From assembly GCF_025699255.1 (NCBI RefSeq), contig NZ_JAILWA010000002.1, positions 236,040 through 300,039 of the forward strand: 64,000 nucleotides of DNA, in the 5' to 3' direction. The first letter of the stretch is position 1; every line of letters starts with the position of its first letter. The stretch comes from Nitrosopumilus sp. (GTDB taxonomy: Archaea; Thermoproteota; Nitrososphaeria; Nitrososphaerales; Nitrosopumilaceae). Shown here piece by piece: positions 44,336 to 53,775 of this stretch. The notes under the pieces are model-generated. The model ran no database searches, was not told the DNA's origin, and saw only the letters and a list, made by a program, of their open reading frames with translations. Position numbers and translations under genes: made by a program.

Positions 44336-47005
44336 TTATCCTAAAATCATTGATTTTGCTTTGGCTATTGCCTCGTCTTTTTTAGATGTGTCTTTTCCTC
44401 CGCCTTGTGCAAATTTGGCATCTCCACCTCCAGAACCTCCTAGAATTGAGGCTATCTCCTTGGCAATTTGGCCTGAATTTACGCCTGAATCTGCCCCTGC
44501 ATACACCATTACACGTACAGTTGGCCCTGATTCAAAAATTCCACAAAATGCTGCTTTGCCATCCTTGGCAACTAGCTTCTTGCCAAAGTTCTGATGGAAA
44601 TACTCATCGTAACTCTCATCTGATGTAAAGCAAATTTTGTCCTTTACTGTAATGCCATCAAGTTGCCCTGATTGCCCATCTAGAATCTTTTCTAGTAATA
44701 TTGGAATCTGCTCTCTTGCTTTTTGCTTGTTTTCTTCTCGCTGTTTTTCTAGTTCTTGTTTTGCAGCTTGCTCTTGAGCTTGTCTTTTTGATTCTTCTTC
44801 CTGGTCTTTTACATACTGGAATGCAGTTGGTCCTGAGACAAATTCTATGCGAACAACTCCGTCTTGGATTCTTTTTGTCTTTGTAATTTTGATTAACTCA
44901 ATATCTCCGGTTTTTTTGACATGTGTTCCACCACATGCTTCAATGTCTTTGTCCTCAATGGATACTATTCTTACAGACTTTACTGGAACAACTCCTCCCT
45001 GATAAATTCTAAATCCGTACTTTTGTTCTGCAGTTCCTCTATCATAGTAATTGATGCTTACTGGGAGGTTTTGTTTCACCATAGAGTTTGCAGCATCTTC
45101 AATCTGTCTTACTTGCTCTTCAGTCAATGAAGAATGATGTGTGATATCCAACCTTGCATGATCATCGTCTTTGAATGCAGAGTGCTGCCAAATCCAAGAA
45201 CCAAGAACTCCTCTTGATGATGCGTTGATGATGTGAGTACTTGTGTGGTTCTTTGTAATGTTTGCACGTCGAGTCTCATCGACTTTGCATTTTACAGTCT
45301 CTCCTTCTTTTGGTACTCCACCTTCAAGCTTGTGAACTATAATGTCTGCATGTTTATCCACATTTACAACTTTGAATCCTGCAATATTTCCATAGTCTGG
45401 TTCTTGTCCTCCTCCCCTTGCATAAAATGAAGTTCTATCCAATACAACTTGATCATCAAACACTTTGAGAACCTTGGCCTCAAACTCCATTGGGTCGTCC
45501 TTGTAAAACAGAGTCTCAGTTTCAGGCAGTTCCTCTAGTGGAAGTTCTGCAATTGCCTTTTTCTTCTCAGACTGGTGCAAATCAGATAGTTTTGCATAAA
45601 ATGACGATGGAATCTCAGTTATTGCATCGACTTCTTTGAGATATTCTGGCGTAATCCCGTCTGATTCGTACAGTGTGATGAGTTCATCTACGTTTGGGGT
45701 GCCTCTTTCGCGAATCTTTTCAGCCTTTTTCTTCATGTGAACTTTGGATTCCTCGTATCTTGCAGATTCTAGCTTGAGAATCTTCTTGACATCTTCTCTC
45801 TTCTCATCAAGCTCAGGATACGTGTCCTTGAGATAGTCAATATGAGTATCAATTAGATCATCAATGTCTAGCTTCAAGTTTAGCTTGCTAATTGTTGCAT
45901 TGATTCGCCTTAGCATCATTCTGAGATTGTATCCTCCTCCAACATTGCTTGGCAATGCACCGTCAGTTATTGCAAAAATCAATGTCCTCAAATGATCTGC
46001 AATCAGATAGATTCCTTCAAGTGGTGTAATCATTTTGTTTAGCTGATCATCTGTAATTCCTGCATTCTTTACTGCAAGACGTCTTACCTGGTTTAGATCA
46101 TCGAAATGATCAATCTCTTTTGCAATCTCTGTAAAGTATTTTCTCAAAATTTCTGAATCTGAATCAATTCCAACCTTTTCAAACAGTTTGCCATTGATTG
46201 GACCAAAGCAGCAGTCATATGCAGTTGGAGTTCCCATTGTAATCCATGCAAACCTCTCAAGGCCTGCTCCCATGTCTATGACTCTCTGATCAAGTGTGGT
46301 GTGCTTTCCTAGCTCTCCTTGAAATTCTGTAAACACTGCATTGCCTAATTCTAATCCTCGAACAAAGTATTCTAGTGATGGACCAAAAGAGCCACCACCT
46401 GCCCAAACATCTTCTACAAAAACGACTTCTTCTTTTTTGATTCCAAACTGATCAGTTAGCAATCTAAAATCCAAATCAACACATTCATCCTTCCAGTATC
46501 CTCCCAAATCAGGAACACTGTGCTGCCCAATCATGCAGAAACTAGAGAAATGTCTTCCTGTAACTCCGACATTTTCTAAATCCTTAAAACGCAAACAAGT
46601 CTGTGGGACAACTAGCGGGTTTGCAGGAAACTCAAACACTACTTTGGAACCCATTACTCTTTGAAAGTCAACTACTGATGCGATTGTAAAAAACAAGTCA
46701 TCTCGCCATCTGCAAACAACAGGATAGCGACTAACTGAAGTGTGATTGTTTTTTACAAAAAACTCTTCGACTTGTTTCCAAGATTGTGTATAATCAAATC
46801 TCTTGCTAGTTGGAGGCTCGCCAATGAAAGAATACGTATCTTTCCCATCATCAGGACACAGGTCTCTGTCGGCATTTAGAGTCCAAAAGAATCTGCCACA
46901 TTTTGCACATGACTTTCTGACAAATCCTTGCTCTTGGAATAATTTTACATTATAGTATTTCTCAGGATCTGCTGAAAATTCTTTTAAAATCTCTTTTTTA
47001 TCCAA
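44336..47005 (-). CDS. alaS: Alanyl-tRNA synthetase, archaeal type
   Basis: 889 residues. The archaeal N-terminal zinc segment is CAKCGRFFWTLNADRDLC. The class II core follows (SRYPVVCRWRDDLFFTIASV, GLERFAW). The editing domain carries HTSTHIINASS and EACGGTHVKKTG. The C-terminal region with the coiled coil and Gly-rich DHHA1 domain ends GGSGGGDAKFAQGGG. It charges tRNA-Ala and removes mischarged Ser/Gly. First gene of the alaS-leuS pair. Confidence 0.96.
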   Translation of the reverse strand: MDKKEILKEFSADPEKYYNVKLFQEQGFVRKSCAKCGRFFWTLNADRDLCPDDGKDTYSFIGEPPTSKRFDYTQSWKQVEEFFVKNNHTSVSRYPVVCRWRDDLFFTIASVVDFQRVMGSKVVFEFPANPLVVPQTCLRFKDLENVGVTGRHFSSFCMIGQHSVPDLGGYWKDECVDLDFRLLTDQFGIKKEEVVFVEDVWAGGGSFGPSLEYFVRGLELGNAVFTEFQGELGKHTTLDQRVIDMGAGLERFAWITMGTPTAYDCCFGPINGKLFEKVGIDSDSEILRKYFTEIAKEIDHFDDLNQVRRLAVKNAGITDDQLNKMITPLEGIYLIADHLRTLIFAITDGALPSNVGGGYNLRMMLRRINATISKLNLKLDIDDLIDTHIDYLKDTYPELDEKREDVKKILKLESARYEESKVHMKKKAEKIRERGTPNVDELITLYESDGITPEYLKEVDAITEIPSSFYAKLSDLHQSEKKKAIAELPLEELPETETLFYKDDPMEFEAKVLKVFDDQVVLDRTSFYARGGGQEPDYGNIAGFKVVNVDKHADIIVHKLEGGVPKEGETVKCKVDETRRANITKNHTSTHIINASSRGVLGSWIWQHSAFKDDDHARLDITHHSSLTEEQVRQIEDAANSMVKQNLPVSINYYDRGTAEQKYGFRIYQGGVVPVKSVRIVSIEDKDIEACGGTHVKKTGDIELIKITKTKRIQDGVVRIEFVSGPTAFQYVKDQEEESKRQAQEQAAKQELEKQREENKQKAREQIPILLEKILDGQSGQLDGITVKDKICFTSDESYDEYFHQNFGKKLVAKDGKAAFCGIFESGPTVRVMVYAGADSGVNSGQIAKEIASILGGSGGGDAKFAQGGGKDTSKKDEAIAKAKSMILG

Positions 47006-47065
47006 CTATCAAGGCTGCTTCAGACCGATATTAAGAATTAGCGCTGAGAAAAATGATCAATTATC

Positions 47066-48793
47066 TCAACTGCTAACTAGAATGGTTTTTGGTAAAATAA
47101 TTGTAAATGTAGTGGGGTTAGTCGATACAGAAATAGTTCCGCCGTGCTGTTCTATGATGTTTTTACAACTTGCCAAACCAAGTCCCGTTCCCTTTTGTTT
47201 GGTTGTAAATAATGGCTCAAACACATGTTCCAGAGAATCTTTTGGAATGCCTATTCCGGAATCTACAAACTCTAAAACTATCTTGTCTTCTTTTTCGTCT
47301 CCTCTAATCTCAATTTCTCCTTTGTCTGGTATTGCCTGAATAGAGTTGATGATGAGATTGACAAACACTGCATCAAGTTTGACTGGATCACACTGTATGT
47401 GCATGTCTTTTTCAAATATTGTGATTTTGACATCATCTGGAATCTTGATCTTCTCTATGGCGTCCAGAATAATTTTACGAACTGATGTGTTGGTTGTCTC
47501 CAATGGAGATTTTCTGACATAATCTAACACATTTTCTATCTGGTGTGTCATTCTGTCTATGCTTTTGCTCATCAGGTTGATTCTTTTATCTAGTACAGGA
47601 TCTAGTTTCGTTGTTGTTTGCTTTAGCAAGTCTGTTGTCATTTTTATCACCGATAATGGGTTTCTCAGATCATGTGCAAGACGTGCAGACAATTCACCAA
47701 TTGCAGATAGTCTTTCGGCCTTGATGAATTCTTGTGATATGTGTTCTAATTCTTTTGTTCTTTGTATTAGATTCTTGTACAGTATTTTATTTAGCAAGAA
47801 AATTCCCACAGAAAAAATTATCATCAACATAACTAACACTATGGAAAAATAATCCAAAAAACTGGTATCTGTCTGTGGTGGCTGTAAATACCGTATGCTG
47901 AACAAAACTATTGCAACTGTAATGTTGATGATGACCAAAAATATCGAGATTCCATATTTTGTTATATTTTGCGTCTCAGACTGTACAGAATAGTTTGTTT
48001 CTTTGTCTGAAACATGCCTAGAATTGTGGATGCTGCGAAGCAACGAGAAAAACCATACTACATAGCTTGTAATCCATAAAACATCAATCAGATGATGGGT
48101 GGTATATTGTTCTGTTAGTGTCAAGAACAAAAACAATGTATCTGCAATAACAAATACCAAAACTCCTGCCAGTATCATTATCCAAAATAGATTTTTCCTT
48201 CTTTGAATCAAGAACAAGATTGTAATAATTACCGGTATGAGAACTAGTGCATCCAGTGCTGGATAGGCAAGTCCGATTACTGTCTCGATAATCTCGTTGC
48301 TATCTGAATTGTATGCGATGATGATAGTTGGGATTAGGGAAACAGCTGAAATTAGACTGGCAAAAAATATGCTTCTTTTTGGTATCTGTTTCTTTAGGGG
48401 TTTCAAAAAAATAAACAGTGAGATGAACATGAAAAACGGCGCGATGATGTAAAACACATCTGCCATGGATGGAAACGGTTCTGTCTCTAAAACTTGCTCA
48501 TAAAAATTCCAAGTCTGTTCTGCTGCAAACCAGCTCACAAATGACAGTGCTAGAAAAACGAGGGATTTTTTTGGAATCTCCTTGATCTGTTCTGCTTTGA
48601 TTGTAGCCCAGAGCACTACGATGACCAAGCTGCCGGGAATTGCAGTGTATAGAAACAGAGCAATTACATCAAAAATTGAAAATTCTATGGCTGAAAAATA
48701 ATTTGCTATGTAAAGTGATATGATTGTAAGTAGCGTTGCAACAAAACAAGAAATCCATAGTTTGTCAAATCTTTCCATTTTTTGCTTGTGCAT
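47066..48793 (-). CDS. Membrane sensor histidine kinase
   Basis: 575 residues. The N-terminal half has about nine or ten hydrophobic segments, a multi-helix sensor. A linker helix leads to the HisKA motif with the phosphorylated His near 374 (LAHDLRNPLSVIK) and an HATPase domain with NLIINSIQAIPD, DSGIGIP, FEPLFTTKQKGTGLGL. It lacks an adjacent receiver gene; the nearest is at 50164. The signal is unknown. Met6 (MERFDKL) is an alternative start. Confidence 0.88.
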   Translation of the reverse strand: MHKQKMERFDKLWISCFVATLLTIISLYIANYFSAIEFSIFDVIALFLYTAIPGSLVIVVLWATIKAEQIKEIPKKSLVFLALSFVSWFAAEQTWNFYEQVLETEPFPSMADVFYIIAPFFMFISLFIFLKPLKKQIPKRSIFFASLISAVSLIPTIIIAYNSDSNEIIETVIGLAYPALDALVLIPVIITILFLIQRRKNLFWIMILAGVLVFVIADTLFLFLTLTEQYTTHHLIDVLWITSYVVWFFSLLRSIHNSRHVSDKETNYSVQSETQNITKYGISIFLVIINITVAIVLFSIRYLQPPQTDTSFLDYFSIVLVMLMIIFSVGIFLLNKILYKNLIQRTKELEHISQEFIKAERLSAIGELSARLAHDLRNPLSVIKMTTDLLKQTTTKLDPVLDKRINLMSKSIDRMTHQIENVLDYVRKSPLETTNTSVRKIILDAIEKIKIPDDVKITIFEKDMHIQCDPVKLDAVFVNLIINSIQAIPDKGEIEIRGDEKEDKIVLEFVDSGIGIPKDSLEHVFEPLFTTKQKGTGLGLASCKNIIEQHGGTISVSTNPTTFTIILPKTILVSS

Positions 48794-48923
48794 CTTGTCA
48801 TAGACCCAATTTGCACCTGTTCTTCATAATATAAGATGTTATTGAAAAAATGAAAACAAATTGTATGAAACAATATACGGAAAGAAACCTCAATCAAAGA
48901 TAAAAAATAAAGACTTCAAGAGA

Positions 48924-49013
48924 TTATTTCTTTTTTGAAGCCTTGGTTGTCTTTTTTGCTGCTGTTTTTTTAGCGGTTGATTTTTTGGCTGTTGATTTTT
49001 TAGCTGTTGCCAT
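48924..49013 (-). CDS. Lys/Ala/Thr-rich basic microprotein, 29 residues
   Basis: Starts MATAKKSTAKKSTAKKTAAKKTT and ends KASKKK, so nearly half the residues are Lys. The AKKST/AKKT repeats resemble histone-H1-type DNA-binding tails. The frame fills a gap with no other gene, and purine-rich codons are kept over the whole length. No database check was possible. The repeated DNA unit (TTTTTTAGC type on the plus strand) may make it a low-complexity artefact. Confidence 0.45.
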   Translation of the reverse strand: MATAKKSTAKKSTAKKTAAKKTTKASKKK

Positions 49014-49226
49014 GAAATTTGTTTAAAACAGTTGGATTTCTACAGGTGAAATTAACAAAATTACACAAAATGAGTACTATTCAGATAACAAATCTTCAAG
49101 ATAATTTGGAATTAAATGAGCCAACATTTTCATCCTTTTGGTTTTAGGGATGTTACAATGGATATACTTTGCAAGAATTGTGTCTGATTGGGCAGGAATA
49201 AATACACTACATGAATCAAATTATTC

Positions 49227-49736
49227 ATGTTTGGAAGAAAACCTACTTTGAAAGAAGGCACTCATATTTTCTCAGTTAAAAAAAACGGTGAATTTAATGA
49301 CTTTATCTTTGGTATTGTTACTGGTGTTGATGGAAGAAAGGTTGGCATCAACGGAGTGATTGTAAATCCTGTAGGACTGAAAAACAAAATTGCTCAAGGA
49401 AAAACCGGTGAGCGCTCAAGAGAAATTCTTGAACACCCTACACCTGACAATGTAGTGTTGGCATTGGTGTATAGAGTTGAACATGAAAACTATGCCGAAG
49501 TCTTGGACCTTGACGAAGACAAGTGTGATATTCTTCCTCCAAAAATTTATGCAATGCTAGATGGTTGGATTCGAGAATCATTGCCGGAATTTTTCAATGC
49601 TGTTTTGTCCTTGCCAGAAGGTGCAGAAAGAGATGAGGCAAAACGAGTGCTAAGACAAAGAAAGGATACCTTGTCTGATCCAAATCTCAAACGAACAGTA
49701 TATGCTGTTTGTCGTAGTCTAAAAATCCTGAACTGA
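49227..49736 (+). CDS. Hypothetical soluble protein, 169 residues
   Basis: Begins MFGRKPTLKEGTHIF with a beta-rich first half (VKKNGEFNDFIFGIVTGVDG) and a helical second half with WIRESLPEFFNAVLSLPEGA and RDEAKRVLRQRKDTL. No signal peptide and no known motif. It stands alone between short genes. The family was not recognised. Confidence 0.6.
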   Translation: MFGRKPTLKEGTHIFSVKKNGEFNDFIFGIVTGVDGRKVGINGVIVNPVGLKNKIAQGKTGERSREILEHPTPDNVVLALVYRVEHENYAEVLDLDEDKCDILPPKIYAMLDGWIRESLPEFFNAVLSLPEGAERDEAKRVLRQRKDTLSDPNLKRTVYAVCRSLKILN

Positions 49737-49781
49737 TTTTTGAATTTCTAGGCGTAAAATATAGTTGATTTCCTTGTTTGT

Positions 49782-49868
49782 TTACATGGCATTTTGTGCT
49801 ATGTAAACTGTAAAAGCAATTCCAAATATTATGACTATAATAATTGATATGACTAGTTCTTTTTCCAT
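49782..49868 (-). CDS. Single-helix membrane microprotein, 28 residues
   Basis: MEKELVISIIIVIIFGIAF followed by TVYIAQNAM: one predicted helix of about 18 residues with an acidic start. It has ATG and TAA in a gap that otherwise lacks a gene. Such small membrane peptides can modulate partner complexes, but no partner is suggested by the neighbours. Confidence 0.4.
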   Translation of the reverse strand: MEKELVISIIIVIIFGIAFTVYIAQNAM

Positions 49869-49892
49869 AACATAAGGTATGAAGATAAGTAC

Positions 49893-50036
49893 TTAGGTGT
49901 TTTTCAAATTCTGAAATCCTGTTTCGGGTTCATCTTTGTTCATGTATGCTTTCTTTTTTGCAATTTTTTCTTTGACTTCTGTCATTAGTTTCTCTTTTTC
50001 CTTTTGCATTATTTCTGCCATTGTCTTCTCGTCCAT
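49893..50036 (-). CDS. Charged helical small protein, 47 residues
   Basis: MDEKTMAEIMQKEKEKLMTE leads into a Lys-rich helix (VKEKIAKKKAYM) and a polar tail ending FQNLKNT. Alternating acidic and basic residues predict a single helix or coiled coil. It is divergent from the response-regulator gene. Function unknown. Confidence 0.45.
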   Translation of the reverse strand: MDEKTMAEIMQKEKEKLMTEVKEKIAKKKAYMNKDEPETGFQNLKNT

Positions 50037-50163
50037 AACTCTCCCCATATCTTTTGATTTTAGACTTCTTTATGAATCAATTACTGATCATATTATTTCA
50101 AAAAAATGTAACAAACTGAAATTACATCTCCCTAAATAGATTAAATTTCAGATTCTTTTAGGT

Positions 50164-50544
50164 ATGGTTAGTTGCATAGTGGTAGATGATGATCTAGACA
50201 TTGTCGATCTGTTTTGTGAACTGCTGGAGATATCAAACGTGCAAGTTCTTGCCAAAGGACATGATGGAAAGCAAGCAGTAGAACTATATGAAAAATTCAA
50301 ACCAGACGTTATCTTTGTTGATTTGTCCATGCCCAAATTTAATGGACAATACGCAATAACAAAAATCCGTAGAATACATCCTGATGCAAAAATTATTCTC
50401 TTAACTGGAGATTCTGGAAGTGAATCAGATCTTCGAGAAACTTTGGATGTAGACCATGTTCTTCACAAGCCGTTTAACATGCGTTCAATTCGAGAATTCA
50501 TCACAGTTGCACTATTGGACAGTGCAGTAAGCAAAAACAAGTAG
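50164..50544 (+). CDS. Stand-alone receiver-domain protein (CheY-like)
   Basis: 126 residues, only a receiver fold. Acidic pocket D8-D10, phosphoacceptor D53 in FVDLSMP, T81 in LLTGDSG and K102 in LHKPF are all present, so it should be phosphorylatable. No output domain follows, so it acts by protein contacts. The sensor kinase at 47.1-48.8 kb is the nearest candidate partner, but several genes separate them. A 55-codon basic gene follows eight bases later. Confidence 0.9.
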   Translation: MVSCIVVDDDLDIVDLFCELLEISNVQVLAKGHDGKQAVELYEKFKPDVIFVDLSMPKFNGQYAITKIRRIHPDAKIILLTGDSGSESDLRETLDVDHVLHKPFNMRSIREFITVALLDSAVSKNK

Positions 50545-50552
50545 GAAATAAC

Positions 50553-50720
50553 ATGGATGACACTGATGAGATAAAAATGATAGAGTTAGATGTAGAAGAG
50601 ATCAGAAAAAAGATGATCAAGGCATTAGGAACCGATGAGGAAATAGAATTAAAAAGAAAATACGATATGCTTCAAAAGAGAAAAACCAAACTTTTGAGAA
50701 GAAAAAACCGATTCAAATAA
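50553..50720 (+). CDS. Charged helical small protein after the receiver gene, 55 residues
   Basis: MDDTDEIKMIELDVEEIRKK then a Lys/Arg-rich helix ending LLRRKNRFK. The acidic N-half and strongly basic C-half suggest a coiled coil or a partner protein. It starts eight bases after the receiver gene, so the two are likely co-transcribed. It may be the receiver's binding partner (inference). Confidence 0.5.
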   Translation: MDDTDEIKMIELDVEEIRKKMIKALGTDEEIELKRKYDMLQKRKTKLLRRKNRFK

Positions 50721-50807
50721 CCAAAAAATAACAATCAGAAAAACACCAACGAAACGAGCCTAATTTCTCCATAGTTTTATATTATGCCCTAAGAAAATCT
50801 CGATACA

Positions 50808-51113
50808 ATGGAATATGTTTACGCTGCTTTACTTCTTCACAAACTAGACAAAGAAGTTAACGAGGCAAACCTCACATCAGTTGTCAAAGCATCTGGTGCT
50901 GAAGTTAACGAAGCCCAAGTTAAATCACTAGTTGCAGCCTTGGCAGATGTCAATATCGACGAGGCAGTTAAAGCCGCTCCAGTAGCAGTTGCAGCAGCCG
51001 CAGCACCAGCAGCAGATGGCGCAGCAGCAGATGCACCGGCAAAAGAGGAGAAGAAAGAAGAACCTAAAAACGAAGAAGCAGCCATGGAAGGATTGTCTTC
51101 CTTATTTGGCTAA
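50808..51113 (+). CDS. rpl12: Ribosomal protein L12 (P1/bL12-like, archaeal P-stalk)
   Basis: 101 residues with the archaeal P1 order: helical N-terminal dimerisation domain ([20 protein letters not shown]), Ala-rich hinge and a charged tail ending MEGLSSLFG, which recruits elongation factors. It stands apart from L10 and L1 and is on the opposite strand, though in many archaea these genes form one operon. Confidence 0.95.
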   Translation: MEYVYAALLLHKLDKEVNEANLTSVVKASGAEVNEAQVKSLVAALADVNIDEAVKAAPVAVAAAAAPAADGAAADAPAKEEKKEEPKNEEAAMEGLSSLFG

Positions 51114-51181
51114 GCAACTTTACACTTTTTTCAATTTAATTTTGTTAATCTTATTTACTCCTAGCTCGCAGTTTGTATTGA

Positions 51182-51814
51182 TTGGTTGATTTCTCTTTTC
51201 CAATAGATGGTTTCATTAGCATACTTGATTACTTGGGAACTATAGCTTTTGCAGTTACAGGAGCTTCAAAAGCAATAGCACACAAGGCAGATATCTTTGG
51301 AATTATTGTTTTAGCTACTGTAGTTGGCGTTGGCGGTGGTGTAACACGTGATGTTATCTTTGGAAGATTTCCAACTGCATTTTCTGATCCAATTTATGTC
51401 GGATTAACTGTAACAGTTGGAATTGTAATGTTTTTCTTGTTTACAAAATTCAAAAGACAGATGAGCATATGGCTTGTCTTTGATGCAGTTGGATTGGGAG
51501 TGTTTTCAATCTTAGGTGCATCCATTGCATATCATGTAGTTGGATTGGAGTTTCTTCCAATGCTCTTTGGTGGAATGATTACTGCCATTGGAGGTGGAAT
51601 ACTCAGAGACGTGTTTGTTAGAGAGATTCCAATTGTATTTGTAAAAGAAGTGTATGCAGTTGCAAGCATCATTGGAATTGTAATATTTTATGCAATGCTT
51701 TCTTCTGGTGTTGACATCCAGGTATCATCAATAGTTGGAATCGCTGCAGGAACTGGAATACGTTTGCTTGCAATGAAGTTTAATTGGAATCTGCCAAAGG
51801 TTAGAGAATCTTAA
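51182..51814 (+). CDS. TRIC/UPF0126 (YadS)-type seven-helix membrane protein
   Basis: 210 residues starting at TTG 51182. Two internal repeats of three helices carry the glycine-rich signatures GVGGGVTRDVIFGRFP (about 50-66) and AIGGGILRDVFVREIP (about 137-153), the hallmark of the trimeric intracellular cation channel-like family; a seventh helix follows. Bacterial and archaeal relatives conduct K+ or Na+. The start codon is uncertain but no better one is near. Confidence 0.82.
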   Translation: MVDFSFPIDGFISILDYLGTIAFAVTGASKAIAHKADIFGIIVLATVVGVGGGVTRDVIFGRFPTAFSDPIYVGLTVTVGIVMFFLFTKFKRQMSIWLVFDAVGLGVFSILGASIAYHVVGLEFLPMLFGGMITAIGGGILRDVFVREIPIVFVKEVYAVASIIGIVIFYAMLSSGVDIQVSSIVGIAAGTGIRLLAMKFNWNLPKVRES

Positions 51815-52026
51815 AGTTTGAGTTTTCCTGACTCTAGTGCTTCTTGCACGATATTGATTAATTCCTCAACACTGCATGTTCTAAGCGAGTCAGGCAAGGA
51901 TTCAGCTTGAAATGACTGAAATTTTCCAATCTTTTTTCGCACCAGCATTTTGACAATCCCTGGCAAGTCGTCGTTGAATTTCTGACTGATGTGGTTTAGA
52001 ATTTCATCTATCTCTTTTTGATTCAT
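51811..52026 (-). CDS. Small acidic/helical hypothetical protein, 71 residues
   Basis: Begins MNQKEIDEILNHISQKFNDD and ends VQEALESGKLKL. All-helical, with a single Cys. It overlaps the convergent TRIC-type gene by four bases. No family recognised. Confidence 0.5.
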   Translation of the reverse strand: MNQKEIDEILNHISQKFNDDLPGIVKMLVRKKIGKFQSFQAESLPDSLRTCSVEELINIVQEALESGKLKL

Positions 52027-52085
52027 TGTGTTTTGTTACCTGTGATGGTCATAAAGTGTACTAAACTATGAGCAGTTTTGGAAAA

Positions 52086-52952
52086 TTATGCTGGTGTGTA
52101 GTCTTTTGCTTGACCTGCAACACCTTTTGCTTGGGCATCTGCTTTTTGTAATATTTGCTCTTTAGTTTCATCTGTCATAAATCCAGATTCTACAGACAAA
52201 GAGCGAGCATATCCTGATGCCTTTGCAAGAATTTGTGAGATGTTCTCAGCAGTAACATATGCTGCCTCGATTGATAGTGATACTGCTTCTTGGTGGGCCT
52301 GTGCAAATTGGTCTCTGACTTTATCTACATCAATTACCATTTCTGTCTCGGCATATCTTAGGCCGTCTTCTAATGCAGAGTATAGTGAAATTCCAGCTTC
52401 TACTGGTTTGATATCTAATTTACCTAAGATTGATGCTAATTTTTCATTGATTGCTTCTCCTTTCTTTACTGGGGTGCTGTCTTTTGCAATCCAGATTGTA
52501 CCTTGATCAATTTTTGTTGGAATGCCAGCTTCTTTGAATTCAGTAAGCATTGGACCTGGTGCAATACCTGTGTTTTTGGCAGGAACTACAATGTCAATAC
52601 TTGCAATGTCTCCACCTCTTGCTGCCATCATGATTTTGTTTTTGGCAAGTAGTACGTTTAGCTTGAATGGTGACATGTCAGTAAATATGAACATGATTTG
52701 TCCTTTCAAATCAGAAATGATGTCTTTGATTCCTGGAATATCTAGTGTCTCTAGTGCTTTTGCTGCAACCTTATCTTTGACACAGACAAATTCTACTTGG
52801 CCTTTCAATGTTTTTCTTAATGGTAAGATTTGAGTGGAACGTACCTTTCTCATTTGAATGATTGATACAACTTTGTATTTTTTTGGAAGCTCTAATAGCT
52901 GTTGATACATCTGGGATTTTCTTTTAGGATAAGTGGTTCTATTCTCATGCAT
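52086..52952 (-). CDS. rpl10: Ribosomal protein L10 (P0, uL10)
   Basis: 288 residues. The rRNA-binding N-terminal domain and the archaeal insertion (PAKNTGIAPGPMLTEFKEAG) are clear, followed by helical P1/L12-binding segments. The end is QAKDYTPA, without the acidic tail and terminal GLGALFG-type motif of most archaeal P0 proteins. It overlaps L1 by eight bases downstream of it. Confidence 0.92.
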   Translation of the reverse strand: MHENRTTYPKRKSQMYQQLLELPKKYKVVSIIQMRKVRSTQILPLRKTLKGQVEFVCVKDKVAAKALETLDIPGIKDIISDLKGQIMFIFTDMSPFKLNVLLAKNKIMMAARGGDIASIDIVVPAKNTGIAPGPMLTEFKEAGIPTKIDQGTIWIAKDSTPVKKGEAINEKLASILGKLDIKPVEAGISLYSALEDGLRYAETEMVIDVDKVRDQFAQAHQEAVSLSIEAAYVTAENISQILAKASGYARSLSVESGFMTDETKEQILQKADAQAKGVAGQAKDYTPA

Positions 52953-53607
52953 ATTTCTTCTTAACCTCTTGTGCTTGTTTGATTGGTTTTCCCATTGTAG
53001 TCTTTACCAAAATCTTTTTCATGTTCTTCTCGCCGTTTGGCAATTTCTTTTCAATTGCGTTAAGGACTGCATGTGCGTTAATTGCTAAATCTGCATCCTC
53101 CATTGTTACATCTCCAATTTTAGCTGAAATGGATAGTGATGCTCTTGTTCTTACTTTGATACAAGATCTAAATCTTTCCAAGAATGCTTCAATTGATGCA
53201 TCAAAAGGAACAGGTGTTGGCATTTTTCCTCTTGGACCTAAAAGTTGACCCAATGTTTTACCGACAGTTGGCATGATTTTTGTATCTGCCAAAAAGAAAT
53301 CATATTTGTTTATGAATTTTCTAGATTCTCTTTTGTTAGTTCCAAATTTATCTAGTTCTTCAGTTCCAATTACAGAATCTGCATTTGCAGCTTTTGCTTT
53401 TTGGCTCATGTCACCTGTTGCAATAATGCAAACAGTTGCTGGAGAACTTGTCTTTGGAAGCTGAACAACTTCGTTAATTGCAAATCCTTTCTTTACATCA
53501 ATATCTTTGAAAGTTACGATTAATTCCACAGATTGTTTGAATTTCCTCTCTTTGGTAGCAGCTTTTGCCTCTTTTACCAAATCGACGAGCTGACTCTCTG
53601 TGATCAT
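52945..53607 (-). CDS. rpl1: Ribosomal protein L1 (uL1)
   Basis: 220 residues from ATG 53607; a TTG three codons earlier is less likely. Motifs: FKQSVELIVTFKDIDVKKG, the domain II block (TIMPTVGKTLGQLLGPRGKMPTP) and the C-terminal NAIEKKLPNGEKNMKKILVKTTMG. It binds the L1 stalk of 23S rRNA and heads the L1-L10 pair. Confidence 0.95.
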   Translation of the reverse strand: MITESQLVDLVKEAKAATKERKFKQSVELIVTFKDIDVKKGFAINEVVQLPKTSSPATVCIIATGDMSQKAKAANADSVIGTEELDKFGTNKRESRKFINKYDFFLADTKIMPTVGKTLGQLLGPRGKMPTPVPFDASIEAFLERFRSCIKVRTRASLSISAKIGDVTMEDADLAINAHAVLNAIEKKLPNGEKNMKKILVKTTMGKPIKQAQEVKKKYA

Positions 53608-53775
53608 AACGAACAATTTTCTAGAAAGCCTACTTAAAATCGTTTAGAGATTTGGGTTTTAGACCAATCAATTATTTTAAAAAATTACATATTTTCAGTA
53701 AAATTCTTAAAAATACAGCTAAAAACATGCTGAAAACCTACATATATTAAATCAGAACCAGATTTTTCTAGTACG

